Below, piece after piece: positions 1-13,072 of a stretch of 64,000 bases of DNA; the stretch's first letter is position 1; every line of letters starts with the position of its first letter. The notes below the pieces were generated by a model. That model was given only the letters and a program-made list of their open reading frames with translations. It had not been told where the DNA came from and made no database searches. Where the stretch lies: assembly GCA_905250075.1 (NCBI GenBank), contig CAJNOP010000008.1:3978941-4042940 (forward strand), read 5' to 3'. The stretch is from Rotaria sp. Silwood1. Lineage: Eukaryota; Rotifera; Eurotatoria; Philodinida; Philodinidae. The position numbers and the translations under genes are program-made.

Positions 1-3000
1 CAAAAATTGAATGAAACAAACTTCTGGTTCATTCGATTGTGCAGCAACGACCGGATGTTTCGATTCAGGAAATGGAATTGATTGAGCATGATTCATTATT
101 TGAAATAAACGTTTATCGGATAAACGTAAATCTACACTAGGAAGATTTCCAGCAACTTTCCAACTAGAATAAAATAAAGATGCAATTAGACATCTTTTTT
201 TTTTTAAGAAAAACTTACGCAGGTAAAACAGCATCATCACTATAAATACATTTACCAACATCTAAATCAAGTTCCATTGGTTTAATTAAATGTATATTTG
301 TATTTTTTTCTTGACGAGCTTTTTCCCAACTTTCATCTAAATTTTATTTAAAAAAACAATGATTATCTTTATTTTTAATAGATTTTATTTCTATTTTACT
401 TTGATTCGCATAAATTAATTGAATACCTTCAAGTTTTAATTTAAATTGAGTATAAGATCTTTCACGAGCTTCTTCAATATCCTGCCGTAAATCAAATTAT
501 AAGCATAAAAGAAAAATTGGATTTGATGAAATTCGATCCGATGTGACATTCTGATAACTTTTCTGCCTAAGTCAGAAGTGCTATATGACTTCCGACCTAG
601 ACTTGAGTTCTTCTCAAAATCAGAAATCCTATAAAAATTGGGTACATCCCGTAATGCTTAACGAAATGCATTTTCAATAAAAACATCTTGTCGAGCAGAT
701 CGACATAAGGCTGAGCAGTCTATTTTGATCCTATTAGAAATGGTTTAGTCTTTTGAAATAATTAGTACTTGTATGCAACAGATGTCAACATAAAATGAGC
801 AGTACTCAATAGGTCTACGAAGTGATGCTACTCTGATCGATTTTTAACTAATCAATGTTTCTTCATAAATGCTACCGATTTTTTGACGCCAATTTAGTGA
901 ACAGATTCTCAGAACTATAGTTAGATCGAAATGTGTGCTGCTGATAAGTACTTTTTGATGGAAATGGATACCCTTAAGCACTATGAAGTGTAGCAAGTAT
1001 TTATATAAATAAGGTTTTTTTTGTATGAGAGTTAATGAGAGGAGCTTGGACGTAGTCCGACATTCTGACCTTTCAAAAGTCTTCAAGTTCTTACTTTTGC
1101 TTCTTTAAGTGAAGTAGCTTGTTCTCCGCTCTCACTCGGTTTTATACCACGTTTTAATGTTAAATGACCGAAATCCATACAAATCGCTGAAACACCACTA
1201 GCAGACAAAGTAATTCGATGGATTAAAGGAATTTTAAAAAAAAAACATTTTCTTACTCTTGGTAAATCCCCTTTTCTGGTAAAAGAAAATAAGATGATTG
1301 AAGATCAATATCAATATCTAAAACTTTGATTTTTTCAATATTATGTTTCATTAATATATAAGAACGATGTTTAACATCTGTATAAGTTGAATAAGCAGCT
1401 TGTTTAACACTACAATAAAATTATTATAAAAAGAATTTTTTTTTTTTAATTATAATCTACCCTTGAAGATTACGTTGAGTATCTTGTTCGAAACATTCAG
1501 CTAATTTATTAATTGTTGGCTAAAAAAAAAACAATGTCTTTAGATTCTACAGTGAAAATTATATATTTACGGCATTGTATTTAATTTCAAGAGATTGTGA
1601 AACAACTTTAACACGATAATCTGATGATTTATCTAATGGATTTGTTTCAAATTCAACTTGTAATAATTTTTGTTGCTTAGATATCGACGATAATCGAGAA
1701 ACAGGTTGAGCAAGTACAGGACGACTATTATTGGAAAATTCAGATTGTTTTAAATCTGTAGCTATACCAAATACTTGAAATGAACCCAAATCAACAAAGA
1801 CTCTAAATAAAATAGAATGATATTAACATAAACCTATTCTAATAACATACGCAATAGCTGATGTTGCTGGTCTTCGTTTAAATACTAAACTAGTATCAGG
1901 TATAGCTGCTCGAGCAATAATTCGAAATCTAAAAAAAAAAATAATAATAAAATATATCGAAGAAAACATATTCACTTACTGAGCATCATTTTCATTAATT
2001 TTCGACCAAACATTAACATCAAGCAACTTTAATTGAATAGCTAAATCTATATCGATATACTAAAAAGAATCAATCAATAAGATGTTGTTGTTATTTGCTA
2101 TAAACAATAAGAATTTACTTCTTCTGGATAAGTTGATGTAGAAGTATCTTCTCCTTCATAACCAATAGCATCATATAATTTCTTCTTTTCCTCTGGTGAC
2201 ATGACTTGTTCTAAATCAAGTTCTAAAAAAAATAAAGAAAAAGAATTCATCTAAAACTAAATTAATAAAAATGCTTAAGATCAAACCTGGATTATCTGGT
2301 GGTTTATTTCCACTCCACCAACTCGATACACCTCCCCACCACGTTTTTGGTTCTTTATCTTTTTTTTTCTTTGCTTCTATTTCAGCACTACGACGAATAT
2401 ATGTTAAATTAAAAACATCAAGTTTTTTTTCTAATTCCTATTATTAAATAAATAAATCTTGCTTTTGAATTAATTCTATTATTTAGTATTTTATTTTTTT
2501 ACTTGTGCTCGTTGTTTTTGTTCAACTGTTGGTTTTCCAGTTAATTCTTGAAAATGAAGTGAACGATATTCTCTACAACGATCTAAATGTAGTTTAATAT
2601 TTTCCCATTTGTAACATTCAAATCTTGGTCGAATTTCTTCATTAACAACTGCTTCATATGCAAATTTCCATCTCAAAAATTTAAAAATACAAAAATTAAT
2701 TTGCTTTCCTTTTGTATGCAATTTGAAAAGATAAATTACCTTTTAACACTTGGTTTTACTATTATACCATTATTAATACGATATTTAATATATTTTGATT
2801 GAATAATAAGATAATCTCGAAATTCAAGTAAATCGAGTACATCGGAATACTTGAAAAAAAAACAAATGATAAAAATTGAAAAATATTTGTTTTTTTTTTG
2901 TTTTCTAATTGCAATTTACTTGATCATGGTTGATATTTAAACTAATTTCATCTAAATCAACTTTAATATCAAACATTGGTCGTTTAAATTCTTCTTCACG

Positions 3001-6000
3001 TGGTTTCATTGCTAATACAACTCTTGCTTTGATATTTAGTGGTCGAAGAACTAAATAGTCATAACTATAAATTATATCAAAAAAGAAATTACATGAATAA
3101 TTTACTATATGCTATATCAGTTGGTGCTTGTTGATTATTAACTGCTATTCTTTGTCTTAGATTTTTCTATATTCGAAGAAGAAAATAAAATATGAAACAA
3201 GAAAAAAGAAAGATATTTCACATACAAGAGCTTCATCTCTTGATAATCCAGATCGTGATTGAGCATTGGTATTCCAATAAATTGACAAAGCACTTAAATC
3301 ACCAAGCTAGACAAAAAAAATTTTATGATATAATATTATATTTTAATACTAATTATATCGAGTTGTACAGAAAAGATAAGACCGATTTGGTTTAAACTTT
3401 GATAAACCCAAATAGATTCCATCTTTGATGTACATTTTTGTCTAAAATCTATTGAGTTCTTTCCATATTCTATTTTGAGTTTTTAAATTAATATTCGATT
3501 TGCATAAATTCATATATTTCGTGATTATTAGACCTAATATGTGATATTCAATAGAGAAATGACAACATGTTCGCGTTGCAAGTATCAATGTCAAAGTTCG
3601 AGCTTTTCTTCCCACAGCACTATATTTGCATAATTTCTATTCTGTTCTACATATTTTAGGCCCTATCATCGGTAGAGTGTTAAATCAACTGCTAATAACT
3701 ACAATGTGCGATATTAAAGTTTTATTTGAATATCGAAGATAACTTTTCATTTTCCGAGGACTAAATTGAATGAATGTAAATTCCCTTAACATTGCACAAA
3801 GATCATGATTTTCGAATATATTCATTGTGTATTGAAACAAAAGATGCAACTGACATTTTTGGCCAATTGTAATGTATCAGTGAATATCAATCAGTTGAAA
3901 ACCTCAATAATTACTTTGTTCGTATATCGGCTATTAATAAAAAATATGAACTCTGACTAATATTCGTATTTTTAACAAATGATTTTCAATAAATAAAGCA
4001 AAAGATATTGGCATGCTAACTGCATTTTCTACGGTTTTCCTTAAAAAAAGGTATAAGCAGTGTAAAAATATGAAAACAAATAAAATGTATTATAGGATTA
4101 CCGAAAATAATCTCAAATATACATTTTTTCTGTTTTTTTTTTGTGATGATTATAACTTTTCAAGAGAATATCGTAGAAAATATGGTGGCCATTCAGTTTA
4201 TTCAAGATTTTATGTTCCTGAAAATGATACTAACTATTCCAAACTAATTTTCATACAGTCTTCTCGTATCTAAAATTTCCGTGTTATATTTTTAAGAAAT
4301 TTAAATTTCATGGTTGATGTATGACATTTCGACATGAAATAGACTGGATAGAGAACTTCATTGGCTATTAAATACACTATCTCGATTCGAATTAAATAGT
4401 TGGTATTATAGAACAAAATAAAAAATACGTTAGTTTTAGATTTTTAACCAGTACGTCAGTTTACAAGTATTAGAGAATATTTGTATGTTTTATTAATAGT
4501 GTCTTATTTTTATTTCGCACAAATTACTATTCTTCTCAAGACGGAACGTTTTCAACTGTTAAATTCCTTTTGAATTCGGACTTTATGCATAAGATAGACC
4601 TTAGTGAGGTAAGAAAAATCTTAAGAGATTAGGACTTCTTAGGCCTTCTGTCCAGTGTTATAGGCATTTTACTGGAACTCTATCCTCGTACATGGTATAT
4701 AAGAATAATTTGAATGACGGCGTTTCTGTCTGGGATTTTGCCCATAGACAAGTCTATTGATGATTAAAATACTCTGAAAATTTCAGCTCAAAAGAACATA
4801 TCCTTCCCGAGATATTAAAGTCCCAATAAACAGAAAATCCTAGCATTTGTTGTCCTATATGAGTCATTTTTTGGACTTTAATATCTCGGGAAGAATATGT
4901 TCTGTTCTGTTGAGCTGAAATTTTCAGAGTATTCTAATCATCAATAGATCTGTCTGTGGGCGAAATCTCAGATCGAAATACCGCCATTCAAATTGTTCGT
5001 ATATATCATGTCCTAGGTTAAAATTTCAGTAAAATGCTTATAACTCTGGACAGAAGGTCTAAGAGAATTATAATCTCTTGAGGTTTTTCATACCTCACTA
5101 AGGTCTATCTTATACACAAAGTCCAAATTCAAAACGGATTTGACAGTTGAAAACGTTCCCTCGTCAGTTAAAGAAGATTACTTATATTTTACACCATGAA
5201 TTTCTCTCGTTTTTCATCCAAACATTTCTAATAGTATTTAGTGATTCCAAACTTTCAATGAAATCGAACTCTCAAAACAAATAAAACTACCACTAATAGA
5301 CTGATAAATACTCATCAAAAATTCTGATCAGTTCTATCTCTAATCGAGAACATTCTTTTCTAGATTAGTTTATTTTCAGACATCGTCTGACATTCCGTTC
5401 GAAAATAATTAATCATAAGAAACACATTGTACAAAACATAAATATCAATTGTCTTCGTGGATAAAATCTCACAATGAACATGATAAAAGAAGTTTTTTCA
5501 TGTTAATATATGAGTTCGTAATTGATTTGATATATCTTTTACCATAACTAAATATATTCTGTATTTGTTTAACAAATGACATGCATGATTTAAACTCTTA
5601 TTCGTGTTCTATAATATTCGAATATACTTTGCATATTAATCAAAAGACTTGTCAATCAATATTCATTCATATTAAATATTATTCGAAAACTATTAAAATA
5701 AAAATACAAGTATAAAACAAATCTTTTACTTTATGAATCAATGGTGTATCTTCTTTAAGTATTGTTGGTTGCCAATCTGGAGTTGTTGTCTAAACGAAAA
5801 GCAAAAAAAATTTTCAATCAAATTTATAATGTTTGACAATGCTACGTGTAATGTAATATAATTAAGTGTAAATCCAAAAGCAAATGGATGATTAGGTTTT
5901 GTTGATTTATCTTCATAGACAACATGTATATTTCGAATAGATAATTCTAAATTTCGTATAACTTGTAATTGCATACGTTCCATAAATGTATCATTATTTT

Positions 6001-6702
6001 TATCAGATGATTTAGCATTTTCTTTATTAAAAAAGAAAAAAGTTCAACAATAATGAAAAAAATTTTTTTAGCTTTTACTTTTAGCTTCTTGTTCTTTGCG
6101 AAGTTCTTCAATCTGATAAACTTCTTTCATTTTTGCTTCATGTTGTTCTTTTTCATCACGTTTAGCATCATATTCAACTTCTATTATTTGAACAAAATAC
6201 AAAAGAACCAAATTTACATTAAATACTATGAAAATAACAAACCAGTTTTTGGTACAACTAATAAAAAAAGTCCATCGATTGTTGCTTTTGTTGACTGTGT
6301 ATATATATTTTTCCATGGAACTTGAAGTGTTAACTTTTCTATAAATAATCGGAAGAACAAAATAAAACAAAAATATTGAAATAAAAAATTAATTTAATCG
6401 AACTTACCAAGATAGCCCAAAGATATAGTTACAGGAAGATTTAAATCAGCCTATAATTATAAAACGAAATTGATTTTCTTGTTTATATAACTATAGATAA
6501 ACATACTAATGCATTTGGTTTTAGATAAAGATTTTCCAAAACCACATTGCCTAATAATAATTAACTACTTAAAAACAAACAACGTTTGTAAATAAAGCTT
6601 ACCGCTCCATAAATCAACTTTGAGCTTTTTTGTATCTAAATTTTCGATATAATCGCTCAAATATTTGTCAAGTAAATAAGCGACTAAATTTTCAAAAACC
6701 AT
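1..6702 (-). CDS. VPS13: VPS13-type (VPS13A/C-like) bridge lipid-transfer protein, N-terminal part
   Basis: The reading starts at 6702 with the chorein signature MVFENLVAYLL, followed by VVLENLYLKPNAL and VPWKNIYTQ, which match VPS13A/C better than VPS13D. Twenty-three exons can be joined: 6603-6702, 6507-6550, 6408-6450, 6243-6338, 6079-6180, 5846-6021, 5730-5789, 3226-3306, 3106-3166, 2920-3050, 2740-2849, 2503-2671, 2287-2437, 2119-2222, 1980-2059, 1851-1928, 1571-1802, 1461-1519, 1257-1409, 1095-1197, 400-481, 219-336 and 1-163. Their sum keeps frame and gives the first 832 residues; family members exceed 3000, so the gene runs off the left edge. VPS13 proteins are rod-shaped tunnels moving phospholipids between membranes at contact sites. 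Around residues 440-490 there is a WWGGVSSWW segment, a feature of the family. The seventh intron (3307-5729) is unusually long and holds a foldback element; the intron 482-1094 holds no recognisable element. No stop interrupts the exons. Confidence 0.93.
4522..5190. repeat. Foldback (inverted-repeat) element in a VPS13 intron
   Basis: The left arm (from about 4540, ACGGAACGTTTTCAACTG) is the imperfect reverse complement of the right arm ending near 5165 (CAGTTGAAAACGTTCC). The arms are roughly 300 bp each and meet around a loop of about 45 bp near 4825-4870, where CCCGAGATATTAAAGTCC faces GGACTTTAATATCTCGGG. No transposase reading is present. Inner-arm sequence resembles the foldback at 30.7-31.2 kb, so both belong to one diverged family. 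It accounts for part of the unusual length of this intron. Confidence 0.85.
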
Positions 6703-8770
6703 TTTGATATTATTCTTTTAACATAGGGTTTGATAAGTGTGAAAGATAATTCATGTGAAGTATTAAAATTTTATCTTAAATAAATGAAATGCTGTCTATT
6801 TATAGAACAAAATGAAGGTTTTGTTTTTTTTTCTTGCCACTCTTGCTCGAAATTATACCGTGTAAGATAACTAACCAATGGATGACTCATTGTAGAGGTA
6901 TTTCTTTTTTTCTGCGATGAGTAATGTGACCAATAGGAAGATACTATTGTTTTAGAAGATTTTGGAAATACTCAACGATTGGAATGATCTGTTTTGAGAG
7001 TATATAACACTTGGAATTTGGAATTGATAAGTTTAGTTAATATTTACAATGCATTTATGCACTTTTGTGTTACGAACTTTGTCCTACAACAGAACGGAAA
7101 AAACCTTGATTCATTATTGATTCCAGACTGCCTTGTCTGAAGTGTTTCACCCTAGATACAATTTTCATAAAATTTATGGATATTTCACAGTAAAAATGTC
7201 AAAGATTTAATTAAATTTTCAGGATCAAGAAACAATCTGTAATATAGAAGATATCTTTATGATTATGAATATACTAGAGAGCTCAATGTAATAACGAAAC
7301 ATGTAACTAAAACTGTCGACGGATATATCCCAATTGGTTCATTAGTTTTGAAGCTCTATGTTTCAAATATAGGTAGAACCTCTAAAACTAGAATGATGCT
7401 GAAAAGACGCGGGCTCATCAGTTTTTTTTTATACAATTACGATAGTTTTGCTGGATTTTTATACTATTAAGATAGAACATTGAACAAAAGATTTTTCATT
7501 TCAAAGTTTTTCTACATGTCTGCGTCAGCATTTGAAAAAGTCTCAAAAGTGTGAGTTGAAATAGTTGTTTCTTTGTTAAAGTCCAGCAAAATTATCGTAA
7601 AACTTCAGAGAACATCTATGAGCTCAACTTCTTTTAGAATTATTTTAGTCTAGAAACTTTCTCCCTATACAAAACTAAAAAATAGGATCGAAATTGAAAA
7701 ATCATTATGAGTTGTTCCCTCATTAGCACTATATCGTTAGAGATTCTGAAAAAAACCTATTCAGCAATTTTATTTTTCTCTAATATCATACTGTATATTA
7801 AAAACTACAATTCTATTAAATTGTTTTGTTTAGCATATGAAACTATTGCAGGCTTTCTTTCGTTTGATAATGGAGAAATATTTCAAGTATGCATAATCTT
7901 AAATGTGAGTCTGTAATCTTACTTCGAGTGTATAATACAAAAAAAAGAACCATCGTTTACATTCTTTAAACGTTTCTTAAATTGAATAGAATAAATGCAA
8001 AGACTCTTGCAACGACAATAAATGGAACATTTGTAAATTACATACAGCATTCAGAATTTTCTAAAAACTATTTTATAATTAGTCAGTGGAGATGTAAGAG
8101 AGAACATTTAACATAGCTTGTTTTTGTATATTTCATAAATATTACTTTGGCTATCAATAATATAAAATGGAGTTATGAATCTTGTCTGTCATGCAATCAC
8201 GATTTGTAGGAAAAGGATTGTCTGAATTTTTTTGTATATACATTAACACATTGTTTCAAATCATGATATCTTCAACTTTTCTCACAATATTTTTGACTTA
8301 CAAGATATAGAAAACAGTTATTTTTATCTGCCAAGTGTGCCAAAATATTGTGGAAAAAATGTCTAGACGTTTTCAAGATACAAAAATTGCCTTTTAAAGA
8401 GACTTTACACACTTTTATTATACAAGTAGCTGGTTTTGATGTTTTCTGAATGGACATGAAACTGCTCATACGTAAACAATGATTAGATCGTGTAAACACA
8501 CTTTCAGAAATTCTTGTCGGCAAAGTTTTTATACCTATGAAAATATTAATAAATAAATAATTTTAATAGGAAATAATTCATAATAAAACCATATATATTT
8601 TTTTTATAAAAGTTTCCTCTAAAACAAACTGTATATATTTATCAGAAAAAATGTTCAAACCCAGTTATAAAACAATCAAATCAATATTTGTCGTTCAGTT
8701 TGTTGTTCAAGACGAATAGAGAAAACAAACACTGTACAGAAAAAGAAAACAGATGCTCATGTCTTAACAT
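6703..8770. other. Intergenic region between VPS13 5' end and the fibrinogen-domain gene
   Basis: AT-rich sequence with scattered short ORFs that lack exon-like composition. It must hold the VPS13 promoter (right of 6702) and the 3' UTR of the fibrinogen-domain gene (left of 8771). The only structured item seen is the small TIR-bounded element at 7437-7600. No RNA gene was recognised. Confidence 0.6.
7437..7600. mobile_element. Candidate 164-bp MITE with 19-bp terminal inverted repeats
   Basis: TTACGATAGTTTTGCTGGA at 7437-7455 is matched on the other strand by TTACGATAATTTTGCTGGA at 7582-7600, 18 of 19 identical. The interior has no coding capacity. The target duplication is not clear, so the superfamily is undetermined; Tc1/mariner-like would be possible if TA-flanked copies exist. 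Confidence 0.5.
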
Positions 8771-10683
8771 TCATGAAAGCATTTCTGTATTGAAACCAAC
8801 TGGTCTAACTTTCATTTCACATGTTTTTAGTGAATATTTTGCGCCTAACCAATTATTCCAAAAGACACCTGTTGCTGTTGAATCATTTCCACGTAAATAA
8901 AGCCCATTTAAATTGGCTAATGTACATCCTGTATGCCACCAACCACTTTTATAATTTTCTGCACATTGACTTGACGTCGATTGATCATTATCTTGATCAC
9001 GTGTTGTAAAACGCATACCACGATTATAAGATAATGAATCTCCACCAGTTGATGATGTCATATAACGACCTAAATTTAATGTATATTTTGTTTGTTCATC
9101 TGTTATAAAAAACCATTCATAATCAACAAAACGTGATTGATCACTAAAATCTTCCATATCAATATGAAGACGATATTCATTTTGATTTGTTAATGCATAA
9201 ATTTTTTCATTTCCAAGCCAAAAATCTCTTGTAAGATCACCAAAACCACGCCTATATGATGACCATGTTACAAAAAAGTTTGATTGTTGATTATAATCAC
9301 CACGACGTTGAATAATTGTCCATCCACCACCATCTGTATCCATATCACATAATACACGAAATGGTTTTGGACTTGTACGAGGCCTTTAAGTACAAAATTT
9401 ATTTTTTTTTTTAATAATTACTTTTTTTTTCTTTTCATTTTCTTACCATATTTCATAAATTCCACTTGTCCGTTTTCCGGCTAAATAAACTTCACTACAA
9501 TCAACATATGCATAATCGCGTGCACCTGTTGATCGTGCACATAAACTATCAATTATATCATCTTCAGAACCACCCATTAGTGATGTTGAACTTGTTGTGA
9601 GACCACCATTTATAATAGTACTTGGTGAAATAAATGTTGGAGGAGAAGATGATACAACGAAATGATCAGACGATGATGACGTTGTACCGAAAATAGTGGT
9701 CCTAGTAGTGGTAGTTGTTGTAGTAGTAGTAGTTGTAGTAGTAGTTTCTAAAAAAATCAAATTCAGATATTCGATACGAACGATATTTTATATACCTGTA
9801 CTGGTTGTCGTTAATACTAGAGCTGTTTCACATTGATCTTCGCATAAAAATCCCGTTGCAGTACAAGTGCAAACTAGAAGTACAGAGACATTATTTTTTA
9901 TTCAGTCGTGATCTGAAACAATCAACATTGGCATATTCGAGGTGGGCAAATATGAAGTTTATATGCGCTCGTGCACGTGTCATATATCTTCGTATTACAT
10001 GATCCCGTATTGCGCTCATGTATTTCCGTGATAATATATGAAGACAGTAAACGAGTGTTATTTTTTGTACGTAAATCACCCTATATCTTTATATACAACA
10101 CAGACAGATATGTACGTTCGTAATACAGAATGATAAAAATCAATGTAAACGACTATTCTCGTTGCACTTAGAATGACCGCGATTTTTTTTTTAGCAGGGG
10201 TGAGATCTTTTTTTTTTAACAAAACACAAGAAAAACTTTTGACTTCGTTTAGAAAAAGCAAAGTTTCATTATGACTTGAACAGAGCGTCATACCCCTTTC
10301 CTAGCCCTTCCCCGAATCGTGCCGATCCTGTTTATATTGATTACTAATGATATGTTTTTACCTTTGCAAGGATTTGTTCCTAGACGAAATTTGTTATTAA
10401 GTGGAATTTCAACTAGAAAAAATTTCAAATATACATTTTAAACAAAATAATATAATTAAAAAAATTTACATCTTCCATCATCAGTCTTGCATGTAAATTC
10501 ATCATTTGGTTTTCCATTTGCAATGGAACCAGTGTCTAGATATATTAAAAAAAAATGAATTATGTATTTCCAAATATGTTTCTACATACATATTCCATTT
10601 GTATTCAATGCTATGGGTGATGGTAGTGCAATCACCAAGAATATATTAACATAAAATAAGAAAATTATTGAAAATTGGTACAT
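8771..10683 (-). CDS. Secreted fibrinogen-related (FReD) lectin with cysteine module and threonine-rich linker
   Basis: Six exons join in frame to 400 aa: 10590-10683, 10470-10535, 10362-10412, 9796-9873, 9447-9747 and 8771-9383. The first exon encodes a signal peptide (MYQFSIIFLFYVNIF). Exons 2-4 carry a short six-cysteine module (pattern including CKVCTC) resembling a small EGF/VWC-type unit. A run of about 14 threonines then begins a mucin-like Thr/Ser linker. From DCSEVYLAGKRTSGIYEIW onward it is a complete fibrinogen C-terminal domain, with the hallmark CDMDTDGGGWT and the late cysteines in SSQCAENYKSGWWHTGC. FReD proteins (ficolins, tachylectins, intelectin-like) bind acetylated sugars on microbes or cell surfaces; a secreted recognition or adhesion role is inferred. 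No transmembrane segment is seen. The intron 9874-10361 is longer than its neighbours. Confidence 0.9.
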
Positions 10684-11092
10684 ATTTGCTAGTAGAGAAG
10701 AATAAATGTATATCGTGTTTGTCAGAAAAGATAAATAATATACTAGATTACAAGAATATTCTATTTAACAGATCGTCGTAAAAGAGAAAAAAATGACACA
10801 AAAGGAACTGCTGATTAGTGACGTGTACTTCATGTGAAAGGTCGAGGTCAATATGTGTAAATGTACAAATAATTGAAGCCCAACGACAAAATACTAATTT
10901 CCATCAAGAACGAAAATGCCTTGATAATCATCCTAGATAAATGAGAAAATGCCAATTATCTAACTGTCAGTTATGCATTACAAAACAAGAAAACACTTGG
11001 TGTTACTATCCAGGGTAAAAAATTACAGTAATTAACAATCTTTCTTTTTACGCACATATTAATAGCGTTAATATGAAAAAAAAAGGATAATG
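10684..11092. other. 5' flank of the fibrinogen-domain gene
   Basis: AT-rich non-coding DNA upstream of the minus-strand start at 10683. I saw no convincing ORF, RNA gene or repeat before the foldback that begins near 11093. Confidence 0.5.
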
Positions 11093-11851
11093 TGTAGGCC
11101 GTAAGGAATGGCCATGTTTTGTATTTCATTTTTTCATCATCTAATACGTTTCATTGCAAAACATTATATACCACAAGATGTAGCGTGAAAAGTTCTACAA
11201 TCAACAATACAAAACTTATTATATATATGCATTTCTGGTTTTCAAAATAGACAATATACTATGTCGGCGAAATTCAATACTACAAAAGTTTTTTTTTCGG
11301 TACTCGACGAGTTGCTTTTCATATTTCATCAATTAATGAACAATAGTTTTTAACTTCATTCCATTGACCAAATTTCGTAATTGTTAACCGATTTAAACTG
11401 ATATAATGTCATCATCAATCATCCATATAAGATTTCATTTCTTTTTATTAACTGACACAATTATACAAATACAATTGATTTCTGTGAAGCTCATATGTTT
11501 CTGGAACAAATAACATCAGAGTGAGTAAAAAAAATATCATCGAAACACATTATCAATTAATTTAAGATCGGGTATCGATTATGACCTTGAATATGACTCA
11601 TCAATCGAAGAAAAAAAGAACAAGAATTCTCTTGTGTACAAAAGAAAACGTAAATTCTTCATAGCATCGAGATTTGGTCATATAGAATTTTATCTATTTC
11701 GAAAACTGAACATAAATAAATATAAAACAAGCCTTGTATTGTAGACTGTAGAGCCTTTTACAGTATGTTTTGTGATATATTTTGTTTTTCTAATAAAACT
11801 TGTTAGATGATGAAAAAATAAAATACAAAATATGGTCATTCTATATGACAC
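11093..11851. repeat. Foldback element downstream of the reductase gene
   Basis: The segment 11106-11144 (starting GAATGGCCATGTTTTGTATT) recurs inverted at 11803-11841 with about 36 of 39 bases matching. Similarity continues inward over roughly 300 bp per arm, for example TTTTCAAAATAGA facing TTTTCGAAATAGA, towards a centre near 11470. There is no coding content. It ends only about 40 bp from the stop codon of the reductase gene, so the 3' UTR of that gene may lie within it. Confidence 0.8.
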
Positions 11852-11888
11852 AAACTACTAATTTATTGTTTTAAAAAAAAGAAAAATA

Positions 11889-13007
11889 TCAATTGTCAGC
11901 TATTTGAATAACTGCTTTTCCAAAATTTTTTCCTTGAAAAATTCCAACTAATGCTTCCGGAGCTTTTTCTAAACCTTTTGTTACATCTTCTTTTATTTTT
12001 AGTTCTCCACTTGCAATCCATTTTGGAACTTTTGAATAAAATTCTTGTTGAAAACTTGGATCTTTTGCTTTATCTAAGATAATAAAACCTTGAAGCTTTA
12101 ATCGTTTAGCAACAATTTGCATAAGATTTCGTACGCCATGAGAATCAGGTTCATTATATTGTGAAATCATCCCACATTCAACAAATCGTGCATAACTAGC
12201 AGCAGCATCAAGTGCTGCTTCAAGTTGATCACCACCAACATTATCAAAATAAATATTCAATGGATCAAATTTAGCAAGTTCAGCTTTTACATTAGCCGTT
12301 TTATAATTAAATGCATGATCAAAATGAAGTTCAGTTTGAAGCCATTTTACTTTATCATCTGAACCAGCTGATCCAATGACTTTCAAACCTTCACGTTTAG
12401 CTATAAAACCAAAGAAAATATTATTTTTCAATAGAAAATTGATTTATCTACCGAGTTGTCCAACAATTTGACCAACAGCTCCAGATGCACCCGTTATGAA
12501 AATTGTTTCACCTTTTTTCGGTTCTCCAATATGATAAAATCCATGATAAGCTGTTTGTCCAGGCATTCCAGCAGCTCCTACCCATGTTGTTAAAGGCAAA
12601 CCAAGGTGAAGTTCTTCATCACTTAAAATTCGAAGTAAATCTGCTTGAGGTTTTGCATGGACGGTATATTCTTCATAACCTCCAAATCCATAAACATATT
12701 GACCAATATTAAACTTTGAATTATCAGTTTTAACAACTTTTCCGACAAAAAAATTTGTTAATGGTTGATTAAGTTCAAATGGAGGTGAATAACTTTTCTT
12801 TTCAGCTGACCTCATTCGACCGCGCATATATGGATCAACAGATACGACAAGATTTTTTGTGACAATACCACCTTGTGTATCGACAGTATCAAGATCAATT
12901 GTTCGATCTTTAACATATTTAATATGTTTACCAGCTTCCGGATAACCCGAAGGAATTTCTGCAAACACAACAGCAGAATTTTGAATAGGAGCCATTGTTT
13001 TATTCAA
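11889..13007 (-). CDS. Prostaglandin reductase / NADP-dependent alkenal double-bond reductase
   Basis: Two exons (12452-13007 and 11889-12400) separated by a 51-nt intron give 355 aa, close to the usual 330-350 of this family. A second ATG at 12995 (MAPIQN) could be the start and agrees better with relatives. Features seen are DPYMRGRM near the N-terminus, YGFGGYEEYTV, the Rossmann motif GASGAVGQIVGQL followed across the splice by AKREGLKVIG, and FDNVGGDQLEAAL. This is the PTGR1/leukotriene B4 12-hydroxydehydrogenase branch of the medium-chain dehydrogenase superfamily, which lacks catalytic zinc and uses NADPH to reduce alpha,beta-unsaturated aldehydes and ketones in the cytosol. A role in detoxifying lipid-peroxidation products is known for the family and inferred here. 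A TATA box lies 57 bp upstream. Confidence 0.92.
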
Positions 13008-13063
13008 CAGATATTTTACTTAATAGACGTATATGTGACTGTGAGAGGGCAAAAACGTACTCG

Positions 13064-13072
13064 CTTTATATA
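13064..13072 (-). promoter_or_regulatory. TATA box of the reductase gene
   Basis: TATATAAAG reads on the minus strand 57 nt upstream of the first ATG (69 nt upstream of the alternative ATG). The spacing suits a short 5' UTR. Confidence 0.55.

Noticed and set aside
1198-1260. Apparent missing splice acceptor in VPS13, because the frame is open upstream of GVSAICMDF
   Set aside because: Using TGCTAG ending at 1198 as acceptor gives a 59-nt intron and keeps phase, so no defect is needed.
3050-3106. Apparent one-base frame slip between two VPS13 exons
   Set aside because: Choosing the acceptor TTTAG at 3051-3055 instead of the earlier TATAG restores phase and gives the conserved-looking ILRPLN.
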